Positions 35,431 through 45,398 of a stretch of 64,000 bases of DNA are shown here, in pieces. Each line of letters starts with the position of its first letter. Position 1 is the first letter of the stretch. The stretch lies in the NCBI GenBank assembly GCA_016124655.1, contig WGNI01000002.1:124001-188000 (forward strand), given 5' to 3'. The notes beneath the pieces were generated by a model. That model was not told where the DNA came from and did not search any database. It was given only the letters and a program-made list of their open reading frames with translations. The stretch comes from Alphaproteobacteria bacterium (lineage in GTDB: Bacteria; Pseudomonadota; Alphaproteobacteria; Caulobacterales; Aquidulcibacteraceae). Made by a program: the position numbers and the translations under genes.

Positions 35431-36480
35431 ATGAGCGAGACGCTGCGCGGCAAGCGCGTCGCCGTGACGGGCGCGTCCGGGTTTATCGGCCGGCGGCTGT
35501 CGCGCGTGCTGATGGACGAAGCCGGCGCGGCGGTCGTGGCGGTGACGCGGGGCGGCGGCGTGGAAGCCGGCGCAAGGGCTGCGCACGCAGCGCTTGGCGA
35601 TGAAGCCGGCCTGCGGCGCGCGCTCGACGGCTGCCATGCGGTGTTTCATCTGGCCTATGAGTTCGGCGCGACGCGGGCGGCGCTGCTGGGCGGGTTTGAA
35701 ACCTTATTGCGCGCGTGCGCCGCGGCGGGGGTCGCGCGCTTTGTTCAATTCAGTTCGATCGCTGTGTACGACGATTGGCCCGGCGGCGACTTGACGGAAG
35801 ACTCGGCGTGCGATGCGCCGGGCATTCTCTACAAGCGCGTCAAGCGCGCGATGGAATTGACGCTGGCGGATTCCGCGCTGACGCATGCGATCTTGCAGCC
35901 GACCATTGTGTACGGACCGCGTTCGCCGCAATGGAGCGCGCGGTTGCTGCATCAGTTCCGCACGGGCGCGGTGATTTTGCCGGATGGCGAAGACGGCTTG
36001 TGCCACGCGGTCTATGTCGGCGATGTCGCCGGCGCCGCGATTGCCGCTGCGGAGCGGGCGCCCAACGGGGCGCGGTATATCGTGTCCGGACAAACGCCTG
36101 TGCCGTGGCGGACGTTTTACGCCGCGCATGCGGAGATCGTCGGCGCGCCGGCGCCGCGGCTTGCGCCGATGGAGACGCCGCCGCCTCCGCCGCCGGAGGA
36201 AGACGCCGCGCCGCCGGGGCCGCTGTCGGGTTTGGCGCGGGTTGCGCGGCGCAGTCTCGGCGAAACCGCGGTGCAGGATATCCGCGCGACGCTGCAGCGG
36301 CTCAAGAGCCGCGGCAAAGCCGAGCACTGGCCGGCGCCGCATGAGATTCGTTTGCTGCGCGCGCGGGGTTCGTGTTCGATTGCGCGCTTGCGCAACGATC
36401 TGGGATATGCGCCGCGTGTTGATTTCGCTGAAGGCATGGCGTGGATTGCAGAAGACTGGCGCTCACGCGGGCGCGGTTGA
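35431..36480 (+). CDS. NAD-dependent epimerase/dehydratase
   Basis: The 349-residue extended SDR has VAVTGASGFIGRRL at the N-terminus, FSSIAVYDDW and a Y-K-R-V-K pair near residue 131, then the block ILQPTIVYGPRSPQW. A proline-rich linker (eight prolines around residue 250) separates a C-terminal part of unknown role. The nucleotide sugar is unknown. It is convergent with the GMC-like gene, and the two coding regions overlap by 18 bases at their ends. Confidence 0.85.
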   Translation: MSETLRGKRVAVTGASGFIGRRLSRVLMDEAGAAVVAVTRGGGVEAGARAAHAALGDEAGLRRALDGCHAVFHLAYEFGATRAALLGGFETLLRACAAAGVARFVQFSSIAVYDDWPGGDLTEDSACDAPGILYKRVKRAMELTLADSALTHAILQPTIVYGPRSPQWSARLLHQFRTGAVILPDGEDGLCHAVYVGDVAGAAIAAAERAPNGARYIVSGQTPVPWRTFYAAHAEIVGAPAPRLAPMETPPPPPPEEDAAPPGPLSGLARVARRSLGETAVQDIRATLQRLKSRGKAEHWPAPHEIRLLRARGSCSIARLRNDLGYAPRVDFAEGMAWIAEDWRSRGRG

Positions 36481-38013
36481 AGCAATCCTGTGCGCATTGG
36501 CCATCACGGAAAAGGTGATGGTGGTGGCGGGAATCGACGGCAAAACCGACGCGTCGACGATGTGCACGCGCTGCAATCCGTTGGGCCGGCCGAAGGGATC
36601 GGTCTCCAGATCGCGGGGCGCATCGCGCATCGGCAGACTGCCGCCGCAATGAAAGCTTGATCCCGGCGCGCCCGGCCTGGCCAGCATCGGCAATGCGGTG
36701 ACGCCAGCGTGCGCGACGGCGCGGGCGACCTTGCCTAGCGCGGCCTTGAGAATGGTTTGTGTTTCGGGATTGGGTTCAGCGGCGATGGCGAGGCGGCCGT
36801 CGCGCATGCTCAATTTCATGGAGGCGGAATGGCGCGAATGCAGAAAGGTTTGCGCAACGATCAAGCGTTTCGCCGTCGCCTGAATGACGGGATCGAGCAG
36901 GCCTGCGAGGGCGCCGAAACGCTGCGCGAGATCGGCGGGGAAGAAATCATTGTAGGTGTAAAGCTGGGCGTGGATGGTGAACGGCGAAACCAGCGCGTCT
37001 TCGATTTCGAGAAACGCCTGGGTCAGCGCGTGGCGCGGTTCGCGCGCGGGATCGGCGCCTGGCGACCAGGCGTGCAGCATCGGCATCAGCGCGTGCTGGC
37101 TGTCGCGCAAGGCAAGCGTGGCCGCGGCATTGAGCGATTGGAGCGTGATGAGAGCGGTGGGCAGCACGCCGGCCGCGAGGAAGAGCCGCGCGCCGTCGCG
37201 CACGACTTTGCCATTGCTTTCCTTTGTTCGCGCATGAACGCGCACGCGCTCGCCGGTTTCTTCGAAGCGCTCGACGATGAGGCCCGGCTCATAGGCAAAG
37301 CGTTCGCTGCGTTGCAATTCCGATAGCGCATGGCGGGCGCTGAAGATCAGCTGGTAGGGGCAGCCGTGCAGACAGAGCGCGCAGAGCCTGCAGCCGGGCG
37401 CTACGGCCTGCCGCGCTTTGCCGAAGCGGACGCCCTGCGCTGCCAGCGCATCTCGTTTATTCTGCAATTTGGCAAGCAGGCGCGCGCCCTGCGCGGAACT
37501 GGGCAGACTCGTATCGGCATGCGGGCGCCAGAGCGGGAAGACGTCGGCGAGATCGTCCAGCTTCGCCGCGATCGGCATGAAGCGCGCGACGGCCTGATAG
37601 TGAGGGTCAAGCTCCTGCGCGACGCTCGGCCAATCGGCGATGTCTTCAAAGCGGTACGGCGTGACGGCGGAGCCCCAGCCATTGCTCAGCCCGCCGGCTG
37701 CGAAGGATGGGCGAAGGCCGACACCGTTCGGCGCGCCGGCTTCGCCGAAAAAGCCGATGGCGTCGCGCAACGCGAAGTCGGACCCGTATGGGCGCATGCC
37801 TTCGCCGTGCGCGGGCGCGCGCGCGGCCGTTCGATCTTGCTGTGTCCACGCGTCCGGTTCGGTTGCGGCCATGCGCGCGCGGCGCGCTTCGCGTTCGTGC
37901 TCCAGCGTTTCGCCGACATCGAGCATGCGCACGCGCCAGCCGCGCGCCAGCGCAGCGTGGGCCGCGGACACGCCGGACGGGCCGGAGCCGACGATGATGA
38001 CCTCATCGGCCAT
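36463..38013 (-). CDS. GMC-like flavin oxidoreductase with a four-cysteine motif
   Basis: The 516-residue protein starts with IIVGSGPSGVSAAHAAL for FAD and ends with the GMC-type block HIVDASVLPSIPATTITFSV. Near the C-terminus SFHCGGSLPM has the His of the GMC active site, but the usual second Asn/His in the final NPT-type block appears replaced by A-T. Residues 208-218 read C-R-L-C-A-L-C-L-H-G-C followed by Pro, a possible iron-sulfur site. It follows the UDP-sugar dehydrogenase gene by 9 bases on the same strand, so it is in that operon. Substrate unknown, probably a sugar. Confidence 0.8.
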   Translation of the reverse strand: MADEVIIVGSGPSGVSAAHAALARGWRVRMLDVGETLEHEREARRARMAATEPDAWTQQDRTAARAPAHGEGMRPYGSDFALRDAIGFFGEAGAPNGVGLRPSFAAGGLSNGWGSAVTPYRFEDIADWPSVAQELDPHYQAVARFMPIAAKLDDLADVFPLWRPHADTSLPSSAQGARLLAKLQNKRDALAAQGVRFGKARQAVAPGCRLCALCLHGCPYQLIFSARHALSELQRSERFAYEPGLIVERFEETGERVRVHARTKESNGKVVRDGARLFLAAGVLPTALITLQSLNAAATLALRDSQHALMPMLHAWSPGADPAREPRHALTQAFLEIEDALVSPFTIHAQLYTYNDFFPADLAQRFGALAGLLDPVIQATAKRLIVAQTFLHSRHSASMKLSMRDGRLAIAAEPNPETQTILKAALGKVARAVAHAGVTALPMLARPGAPGSSFHCGGSLPMRDAPRDLETDPFGRPNGLQRVHIVDASVLPSIPATTITFSVMANAHRIASTAPA

Positions 38014-38022
38014 GGCGGCTGT

Positions 38023-39333
38023 TTAAAGCCGCCAGAGCGTGACGTCTTGGGGTTTGTCTTCGCGCGGCAGAACGCTTTTCACGTCCATGATGACACCGCC
38101 CTCTTCGGGCAGGAGCGAGCGCATCAGCGGCCAGCCGCCTTCGATGAGCTGGGCGTGCGGCACCGCGAAAATCACGGCGTCGGCGGGCGTCAAATCCTGC
38201 AGCGGCGTCAGCGTGACGGAATATTCGCGCTCGGCGTCCTGCGGCCAGGCGACGGGATCGTGAATCTGCACGTGCACGCCGTGATCGAGAAGCGCTTCGA
38301 TGATGTCGAACACTTTGGAGTTGCGCAGGTCGGGCACGTTTTCCTTGAAGGTGAGGCCGAGGATCGTCACACGGCGCAGCGGCGCGCCGCGCTTGCCCGA
38401 CAATTTCACGCATTCGCGCGCGATGCGGGCGCCGATGGAATCGTTCATGCGCCGCGCGGCGAGAATGACTTCAGCGTGCAGGCCCACGGTCTCGGCTTTG
38501 TGCGTGAGATAATAAGGATCGACGGAGATGCAGTGGCCGCCGACGAGGCCCGGCGTGAAGTTGAGGAAATTCCACTTGGTGGAAGCCGTCTTCAAGACGT
38601 CCATCGTGTCGACGCCCAGCGCGCCCAAAATGGTCGATAGTTCGTTCATCAGCGCGATGTTGACGTCGCGCTGCGTGTTCTCGATGACTTTCGCGGCTTC
38701 GGCGACGCGAATGCTCGACGCGCGATAGACGCCGGCGCTGACCACGCTTTCATACACGCTTGCGATCACGTCGAGGGCTGCATCGCTTTGCGCGGAGACG
38801 ACTTTGACGATGGTCTCAAGGCGATGGACCTTGTCGCCGGGATTGACGCGTTCGGGGCTGTAGCCGATCTCGAAATCCTGGCCAGCCTTCAAGTTCGAAG
38901 CGCGCTCTAAAACCGGCAGGCAGGCTTCTTCCGTTGCGCCGGGATAGACGGTCGATTCGTAAACGACGATCGCGCCGGGGCGCATGATGGCGCCGACCGT
39001 TTCGGAGGCGCGCACAAGCGGGCGCAGGTTCGGACGGCGCGCTTCGTCAATCGGGGTCGGCACCGCGACGATGAAGAAGTCAGCATCGGCGAGCGCGCTC
39101 AGCTCATGGGTAAATTCCGCGGTCGTGCCGACAAATTCGTGCGCCTCGACTTCGCCGCGGCGATCGAGGCCCTGGCGGCATTCGCCGACGCGTTCGGGAT
39201 CGATGTCAAATCCGATCGTGCGTGCGCCGGTGCGCGCGAGCGCTACGGCCAGCGACAGCCCGACATAGCCAAGGCCAATGACCGCAATGGTGCGGTTGTG
39301 GGCGGGCTTGGAGGAAGAGGCGTTGGCAGTCAC
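38023..39333 (-). CDS. UDP-N-acetylhexosamine-type nucleotide sugar dehydrogenase
   Basis: The 436-residue enzyme has IAVIGLGYVGLSLAVALA, the catalytic region VPTPIDEARRPNL, ESTVYPGAT and GGHCISVDPYYLT. The Cys in GGHCxxVDP is the oxidation nucleophile. The GGHC-x-x-VDP form marks the WbpO/TviB/WecC branch acting on UDP-GlcNAc or UDP-ManNAc rather than the GGSCFPKD form of UDP-glucose dehydrogenase. It makes a UDP-N-acetylhexuronic acid for a polysaccharide. It lies in a minus-strand run with an epimerase, GT4 and deacetylase. Confidence 0.9.
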   Translation of the reverse strand: MTANASSSKPAHNRTIAVIGLGYVGLSLAVALARTGARTIGFDIDPERVGECRQGLDRRGEVEAHEFVGTTAEFTHELSALADADFFIVAVPTPIDEARRPNLRPLVRASETVGAIMRPGAIVVYESTVYPGATEEACLPVLERASNLKAGQDFEIGYSPERVNPGDKVHRLETIVKVVSAQSDAALDVIASVYESVVSAGVYRASSIRVAEAAKVIENTQRDVNIALMNELSTILGALGVDTMDVLKTASTKWNFLNFTPGLVGGHCISVDPYYLTHKAETVGLHAEVILAARRMNDSIGARIARECVKLSGKRGAPLRRVTILGLTFKENVPDLRNSKVFDIIEALLDHGVHVQIHDPVAWPQDAEREYSVTLTPLQDLTPADAVIFAVPHAQLIEGGWPLMRSLLPEEGGVIMDVKSVLPREDKPQDVTLWRL

Positions 39334-39419
39334 AAGCGTCCCCGGCTCGATACGCGTTTCGCGCGCATCCCTACAAGAATCAGGCCGCCGGCGCGAGAGC
39401 GCGCCGCCGTCGCGCGTGG

Positions 39420-40391
39420 TTAAAGACCGAGCGCGGCGCGTTTTTCAGCGATCACGTCGGCGATGATCTGATTGAGCGGCGTGCGCGGGCGAAATCCGAT
39501 CGTGCGCTCCAGCTTGGAGACGTCGGGCACGCGGCGCTGCATATCTTCAAAGCCGGGCCCGTAGGCCTGCTCGTACGGGATGAGTCGGATTTCGGAACTC
39601 GATCCCGCCATGCCGCGCACGCGTTCGGCCAACTCCAGGATGGAGACTTCCTCGTCATTGCCGACATTGAAGATTTGGCCGATGGCCTGCGGCGCGGCGA
39701 TCAAGCGGATGATCGCTTCGACGGCGTCCTGCACATGGCCGAAGGAGCGGGTTTGGTTTCCCGTGCCGTGAACCATGATCGGTTCGTTGCGCAGCGCGGA
39801 GAGCACGAAATTCGGCAGCACCATGCCGTATCGGCCGGTTTGGCGCGGGCCGGTGGTGTTGAAGAAGCGTGCAATGACCGGCTTGGCCTTGCCTTCATGG
39901 GCGTAGGCGATGGCGAGGCATTCATCGACGGCCTTGGCGTAGGCGTAGGACCAGCGGATTTTTGCGGTCGGGCCAAGCGTGATGTCAGCGTCCTCCCGAA
40001 ACGGAATCTGCGTGCTCTTGCCGTACACTTCGGACGTTGAGGCGATCAGGATCGGCTTGCCGGCGCGGCTGGCGGCGCGCAGCACGATCTCGGTTCCGCC
40101 GACATTGGCGTGCATCGAAGCCGCAGGGCGGTCCATGATCATTTGCACGCCAACGGCGGCGGCGAGATGGATGACGACGTCGCAGGCTTCGACCATGTCG
40201 TCGACCAGCATCGCGTCGAGCGCGGAGCCGATGGTGACCGAAAGTTGCGGCCGGTCGGCGATTGCGGCAAGGTTTTCCAGCGCGCCGGTGGAGAGATTGT
40301 CGAGCACAGACACGGCGTGATTGTCGCGGATCAGCCGTTCGCACAGGTGCGAGCCGATGAAGCCCGCGCCGCCGGTCACCAGGACTTTCAT
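39420..40391 (-). CDS. NAD-dependent nucleotide-sugar epimerase/dehydratase
   Basis: From ATG 40391 the protein has 323 residues: [26 protein letters not shown], a Y-A-Y-A-K pair, and FFNTTGPRQTG. It belongs to the extended SDR group that includes UDP-sugar 4-epimerases and UDP-glucuronate decarboxylase-like enzymes; exact substrate is not clear. It may epimerise the hexuronic acid made by the neighbouring dehydrogenase, as WbpP/TviC do, but that is inference. The start overlaps the GT4 gene stop by 4 bases. Confidence 0.85.
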   Translation of the reverse strand: MKVLVTGGAGFIGSHLCERLIRDNHAVSVLDNLSTGALENLAAIADRPQLSVTIGSALDAMLVDDMVEACDVVIHLAAAVGVQMIMDRPAASMHANVGGTEIVLRAASRAGKPILIASTSEVYGKSTQIPFREDADITLGPTAKIRWSYAYAKAVDECLAIAYAHEGKAKPVIARFFNTTGPRQTGRYGMVLPNFVLSALRNEPIMVHGTGNQTRSFGHVQDAVEAIIRLIAAPQAIGQIFNVGNDEEVSILELAERVRGMAGSSSEIRLIPYEQAYGPGFEDMQRRVPDVSKLERTIGFRPRTPLNQIIADVIAEKRAALGL

Positions 40392-41659
40392 GCCGCTTCT
40401 CGCTCCCATAAGGCGTCGGCCAGGACGGTTTCGCCGCGCTTGCGGGCGGCGGAGGCGACGACGTCGAGGTAGCGGCGCATCACCGCGGCCTCGCTCCAAT
40501 GTTTTTGAAAATTGGCAAGCGCCTGGGTGCGCATGCGCGCACGCAACGCGTCATCGCCAGACAGCGTGGTCATGGCGGCGCGTAGTTCGGCGCCGTCGTC
40601 GAACAGAAGCCCGGCCTGGCTGGTTTCGATGATTTCCGGAAACGGCCCCAGCCTGCGTGCGATTACAGGCAGGCCTTTGCGGAAGGCTTCGATGAGCACG
40701 ATGCCGAAGGTTTCGTAGCACAGCGACGGCGTGATCAGCGCGATGGCGTCGCGATAATAGGGCGAGAGCGCCTCAGGCGGCTTGCGGCCGAGGAATTTCA
40801 CGCGCGGCAGCCCTTGCGCCTGCGCGCGCAGGGTCGCTGCATATTCGCCGTCGCCGATGACCACGAAATCCGGGCCGTCTTCACCCTGAAATGCGGGCAG
40901 GACATCCTGCACGCCTTTGATCTTCTCCAGCCGCCCGACAAAGAGGAAGAACGGCTTGTCGTGCGCGGGCGCGGGATTAACCGCGGCGCTCGGCTCGTCC
41001 GGGAGAAAGTAGGGCACGACCTGCATGTCGAAGGGAAAGCCGAATTCGCGGTGCTTGTCGCGGCTGAAGGCGCTCTTGGCGATGAAGGCGTCGATCTCGC
41101 GGCCGCAGCGCTCGATCATGCCGGTATAGCGCCACACTTGCGGCGGCCGGCGATAGGAGAGCACGCAGGACAGGCACGCTCGCGCGTCGCAGCGCTCTTC
41201 ATTGTTGCGCCACAGAACATGGGTCGGACAGACGAGCCAATGTTCGTGCGCCTCGTAGATTTTTACCGCGTCGCCGAACCGCATCAGCCCGGGGCCGCCG
41301 ACCAGCGACACGTTGTGCAACCAGGCGATGTCGGTGTGCGGCTTAGACAGCAGCGTGCGCAATTCCTGCGCGTGCGTGACGGGGCGTCCGGTCTGGTGCG
41401 TGGCGAGATTGGACCAGGCGCCGAGCGGGCTCTTGAGTGAAACGATTTTGACGCCGTCGCCGAAATCGACCGGCGCAGGCGGCGCCTTGGCCAAAGTGAG
41501 ATAGGCGTCGGCGTCATGCACGACGGTGACGTCGAAACCGCGGCGCGCCAATGCGGCGGAGAGGCGCTGAATGCCCATGCCGTCGCCGCCGAAATTGTAC
41601 GGCGGGTAGAAGGTCGTGGCCATGGTGATGCGCGGCGGGCGCGACAGGGCGGAGCGCAT
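40388..41659 (-). CDS. GT4 family glycosyltransferase
   Basis: The 423-residue GT-B enzyme has an N-terminal YPPYNFGGDGMGIQRL loop, EAHEHWLVCPTH, a cysteine group (C-D-A-R-A-C-L-S-C, possibly metal-binding), and the C-terminal donor block SLCYETFGIVLIEAFRKGLP with the E-x7-E pattern. FFLFVGRLEKIKGVQDVL is the second conserved block. The sugar is unknown. It starts 5 bases after the deacetylase stop and ends inside the epimerase start, so the three genes are one unit. The frame extends further upstream but lies antisense or within the deacetylase gene. Confidence 0.9.
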   Translation of the reverse strand: MRSALSRPPRITMATTFYPPYNFGGDGMGIQRLSAALARRGFDVTVVHDADAYLTLAKAPPAPVDFGDGVKIVSLKSPLGAWSNLATHQTGRPVTHAQELRTLLSKPHTDIAWLHNVSLVGGPGLMRFGDAVKIYEAHEHWLVCPTHVLWRNNEERCDARACLSCVLSYRRPPQVWRYTGMIERCGREIDAFIAKSAFSRDKHREFGFPFDMQVVPYFLPDEPSAAVNPAPAHDKPFFLFVGRLEKIKGVQDVLPAFQGEDGPDFVVIGDGEYAATLRAQAQGLPRVKFLGRKPPEALSPYYRDAIALITPSLCYETFGIVLIEAFRKGLPVIARRLGPFPEIIETSQAGLLFDDGAELRAAMTTLSGDDALRARMRTQALANFQKHWSEAAVMRRYLDVVASAARKRGETVLADALWEREAA

Positions 41660-41664
41660 GGCGC

Positions 41665-42444
41665 TTATGCGTTCGCGCGCCGGCGCGCGATGACGCCAAC
41701 GGCCGCCTCGCGCACGGAGCGCAAGGTTTGCCGCGCGGTGAAATACAGCGTTTCCCCGTCGAGGAAGCCGCGCCATCGGCGCGCGTCGCGGAAATAATGC
41801 ATGTCGATGCGCGGGATGTCGTGGAGCGGCGCGTCGCGGCCGGCCTTGTCGAAGCGGGTGCCGAAGGCGGCGTCGAAGCGCTGCGCGATCGCGGCGATCA
41901 CGGTTGGATTTGTGGCGCCGAAGGGCGCGGCGAAGGCGCGGGCGGGTTTGCCGAGGCGCGATTCCAGCGTCGCTTTGCTGGCGTCGAGTTCGTCGGCGAG
42001 CGCGTTTGGCTGAAGCGTCGTCAGATTGAGATGGTGCGCGCCGTGAGCGCCGAAGGTGACGCCATCCTCCGCGAGGCGCGCCATGGCGTCCCAATCCATG
42101 ATCGGACGGATGGGCGCTGCGTCGCCGTCCCAATCGGCCACACCGCCGGCGCGGGCGGTGGGCGTAAACATCAGCGCAGGCAGATTGCGTTCGCGCAAAA
42201 TCGGGTGCGCCTCGGCTGCGAAATCGCACAGCGCATCATCGAAGGTAATGAGCACGGTGCCGTCGCGCGGCGTCGATTGCGTGCGCCAATCCAGAAATTC
42301 GTCGAGCGTCAGGCACGGGCGGCCGCTGTCGACCAGCGCGTCCATTTGAGCTTCGAACGCTGCGCGCGGCATCGCGGTGGGGCCGGGATCGTCGGAAATC
42401 GAATGGTAGGTCAGGACCAGCACGCTGGGCGCTGCGTTCGCCAT
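41665..42444 (-). CDS. NodB-type polysaccharide deacetylase
   Basis: From ATG 42444 the protein has 259 residues. The NodB motifs are clear: VLVLTYHSIS near the start, TFDDALCDF (catalytic base and metal Asp), and FGAHGAHHLNL with the two metal-binding histidines. It removes acetyl groups from N-acetyl sugars or peptidoglycan-like substrates, which fits its place ahead of a GT4 gene and a UDP-HexNAc pathway. No signal peptide is visible, so the substrate may be a lipid-linked intermediate on the cytoplasmic side. Confidence 0.88.
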   Translation of the reverse strand: MANAAPSVLVLTYHSISDDPGPTAMPRAAFEAQMDALVDSGRPCLTLDEFLDWRTQSTPRDGTVLITFDDALCDFAAEAHPILRERNLPALMFTPTARAGGVADWDGDAAPIRPIMDWDAMARLAEDGVTFGAHGAHHLNLTTLQPNALADELDASKATLESRLGKPARAFAAPFGATNPTVIAAIAQRFDAAFGTRFDKAGRDAPLHDIPRIDMHYFRDARRWRGFLDGETLYFTARQTLRSVREAAVGVIARRRANA

Positions 42445-42575
42445 GGCGTCTTTCCTTGCCCAGTGTCGCGTTAACCTCTGCCGGCGGTGCAAACGCCGCG
42501 CCAAGCTGGGGGCATACGCGTGGGCGCCTCAGTGGTCCAGGACTTGCGCACAATCATAGCGGCGAGGCGGGTCCG

Positions 42576-42692
42576 ATGGAGTTTCTTAGGCATTGCCAGC
42601 GCACCGTGCTGGCGAAGGCGCCGCCGGCCCGCGTAAAACCCGGGGCCAGCGACGACCGCCGCCGGCGTGAACCGTGGGGGATGTCGCAATGA
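42576..42692 (+). CDS. Possible 38-residue leader ORF ahead of the PepSY gene
   Basis: A 38-codon frame starts at ATG 42576 with a GAGGCGGG site and stops at TGA 42690-42692, overlapping the PepSY start (ATG 42689) in the ATGA manner. The product is basic with no recognisable domain. It could be a small coupled leader, but the evidence is only the ribosome site and overlap, so it is weak. Apart from this frame, the 244-bp divergent gap 42445-42688 holds nothing I can name. Confidence 0.3.
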   Translation: MEFLRHCQRTVLAKAPPARVKPGASDDRRRREPWGMSQ

Positions 42693-43747
42693 TGGCGGCG
42701 ATACGTTGGGCGCACGCCTGGAGCGGGCTTTTCCTTGCCGTGGTGGTTGCGCTGATGGCGCTGTCGGGCGGGGTGTCGCTGTTCGGCAAGGAGATCATCC
42801 GGCTCACCGTGCCGGGCGCCCAGGCTGAAACCCCTGATCCCTCGACCTACGCCGACGCCTTGGCGCGGTTCGAGCGCGAGCAAGGGCCGGTGGCCTATGT
42901 AAACTTCGCCGAACCCGGTCTCGGCGTGCACACGTTCTTGATGAAGGACCAGCAGATCGCGTTCGTGAACGCGGCGGGCGAGCCCGTGGAGACTTGGCGC
43001 TCGTATCAGCGGTTCGAGGATGTCGCCTACACCTTTCACCATTCGTTCCTTTTGGGCGGCAAGGGATCGACGCTGAACGGGCTGGTGGGACTGGCGATGG
43101 TCGCCTTCGTGGTGACCGGGATCATTCTTTGGGCCCCGGCCTGGCGCGCCTTTTCGCTGGCGTTAACGCCCAAGTCGATGCGCCCGCCGGACCTGATCGC
43201 CTATCACCGCAATTGGGGGATGGTGCTGGCCATTCCCATTCTGGCGCAGGCGCTGACGGGCGCGTTCTTTCATTTTGGGGCGCCTTTGGCGAAGGCGGCT
43301 CGGGCCAACATTTCTGTTCCGGAAGTGGCCTCGACAGGGCCGCGCAGCCCCGACGACTGGGCGCGGGTGATCGCGGCGGCGGAGACGGCGATGCCGGGCG
43401 TCCGCCTGCGTTCGGCGCTGCCGCCGGGACCGGCCGGGGGCGCCTACGAAGTGCGCGGCGTGCGGCCCGGCGCATGGGACGTGGAGGGCCATAATTTCGT
43501 GCTCGTGGAGGGCGCCAGCGGGGCGGTCGCGGCGGCGGTGCACGATGACGAGCTGACGTTCTGGGCGCGCTTCTTCGGCGGCTTTCTGACGCTGCACAGC
43601 GGTCGCTTCGGCGGCATGGCGGCGAAGATCTTTCTGGCGTTCGTGGCGATCGCGCTGGCGGCGATGAGCCTTTATGGCGGCTGGTCGTTTTTCGTGCGGC
43701 GGATTTTGCCGCGCGAGGCGCGGCGGCCCAAAGCGCGACCGGCATGA
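42689..43747 (+). CDS. PepSY-associated membrane protein
   Basis: From ATG 42689 the protein has 352 residues, with an N-terminal helix preceded by RWAHAWSGLFLA, a middle pair of helices (GLVGLAMVAFVVTGIILWAP, and a second after YHRNWGMVLAIPIL) and a final helix after LTLHSGRFGGMAAK. This is the PepSY_TM layout found in iron-uptake reductases and similar membrane proteins; conserved histidines near the helices could bind heme. It does not obviously belong to the glycan genes. It overlaps the next gene by 4 bases. Confidence 0.82.
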   Translation: MMAAIRWAHAWSGLFLAVVVALMALSGGVSLFGKEIIRLTVPGAQAETPDPSTYADALARFEREQGPVAYVNFAEPGLGVHTFLMKDQQIAFVNAAGEPVETWRSYQRFEDVAYTFHHSFLLGGKGSTLNGLVGLAMVAFVVTGIILWAPAWRAFSLALTPKSMRPPDLIAYHRNWGMVLAIPILAQALTGAFFHFGAPLAKAARANISVPEVASTGPRSPDDWARVIAAAETAMPGVRLRSALPPGPAGGAYEVRGVRPGAWDVEGHNFVLVEGASGAVAAAVHDDELTFWARFFGGFLTLHSGRFGGMAAKIFLAFVAIALAAMSLYGGWSFFVRRILPREARRPKARPA

Positions 43748-45398
43748 CGCGTACGCTCTGGGTCCTGGCGGCGTTTGCGGCGCTGACGGCTGCGGCGTTT
43801 CACGCGACGCTGCTTTCGGATGCGCCGTGGCGGGAATACCGCATCGCGTATGCGTTCGCGGCGGCGCCGTGGTGCGCGGCGTTGACGTTCGCGTTGGCGG
43901 CGACGCCGGCGGGCGCAGGGCTGATGGCTGCGCTCGACACGATTGCGCGCGGCGCGGCTGCGCTTTTGTCCCGCAGGCCCTGGGCGGTTGGCGCCGCGAT
44001 TCTTGTCTTGCTGTTGCTTGTCGCGGGCGTCGTGCTGCAGCGGTTTCCGAATTCCGGCGACGAATACGCCTTCGTGCAGCAGGCGCAGACGTACGCCATG
44101 GGGAAGGTCGCCGCGCCCGAGCCGCCGGCGTACGATTTCTTCCGCCAGCTGCGGTATCTGTCGAAAGACGGATTGTGGTTTGCGCCGTACCAGGCCGGCT
44201 GGCCGTTCGTGATGACGGCGCTGCACACGTTTGGCATTCCATACTGGGCGATCAATCCGCTGTTCGGCGCAGCAGCGGCGATTGCGTTCTGGGCGGTCGC
44301 GAAGGCGCGGATGAGCGAACCCGCCGCGGCATGGGCCACGATCGCGCTGGTGACCTCGGCGTTCTTCGTTCTGAACTTCTCCTCCTATTTCAGCCACGGG
44401 CTCGCGGCGCTGTGCACGTTGGCGTTCATCCTCTGCGCGGACCGGTTTCTGCGCGGCGGGCACGCGATGTGGCTGGTCTTTGCGGGATTGTGCGTCGGCT
44501 TGATGGGGTTCAGCCGCGCGTTCAATGCGGTGGTTTTCGCCGCGCCGTTTGTGGCGGCGCTGTTGTTGCGCAAGGACCGCTTCTCAAGCCTGGCGCTGTT
44601 CGCGGTTGGCGGGGCGCCGTTCGTGGCGTTGCTGGCGGCGTTCAATCAAAGCCTCACGGGCGATCCGCTGATCCTGCCGACGTTCTGGTATTCCTCCAGC
44701 GAACCGCTTGGCGCACCCAGCGGCGACACGTTTCTGCTCAGCGCAGTGCGCTTCCTCTTGCTGCATTTGTGGACGTCGCCGGTGTTGCTGGTGGCGTATG
44801 CCGCGGCGCTGTTTCTCCTGGTGCGCCGGCGCGCGCTTGATTTCGTCGATTTCATCGCGCCGCTGACGTTTGTGGCGTTCATCTTCTATGGCGGCGATGC
44901 GGGCCAGCAATACGGGCCGCGCTATCTGTTCGAGATTTTTCCGCTGATGCTGATCACCGCGTTCAAGGCGGCGGATCCGTTTCTGTTCACCGCGCGGCAG
45001 GGACGCGCAGCGGCATGGGCGGCGGCCGCGGTGCTGACGCATGCGGCGTTTCAGATCGGGTTTCTCGCGCCGCGGCTCGCGCGGGAGCATGTGGTGGTGA
45101 GCGAGCGCATGGATGTCTACCGCCAGGCGCAGCAGCAGAGCCTGAGCCATGCGGTGGTCCTGATCGCAACGAATGTCGGGCGCGTACGCGAAATGATGCC
45201 GTACGATCTCTTGCGCAATGGGCCTGTCGTTGGCGACGAGCCCGTCATCTATGCGCACAATCGCGGCGATGAGAACGCGCTGTTGCGCGCGCAATTCCCC
45301 GATCGCGCCTATTACCTCTATGCGTGCGGCCAGCTCACGCCGGCGCCGACCGATTCCACCGACGATTTCGAGGACAATTGCCCGAACACCGCGCCGGA

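Noticed and set aside
42445..42688. Cobalamin or other riboswitch ahead of the PepSY gene
   Set aside because: The 244-bp gap has GC-rich stems but none of the conserved boxes of riboswitch classes I know.
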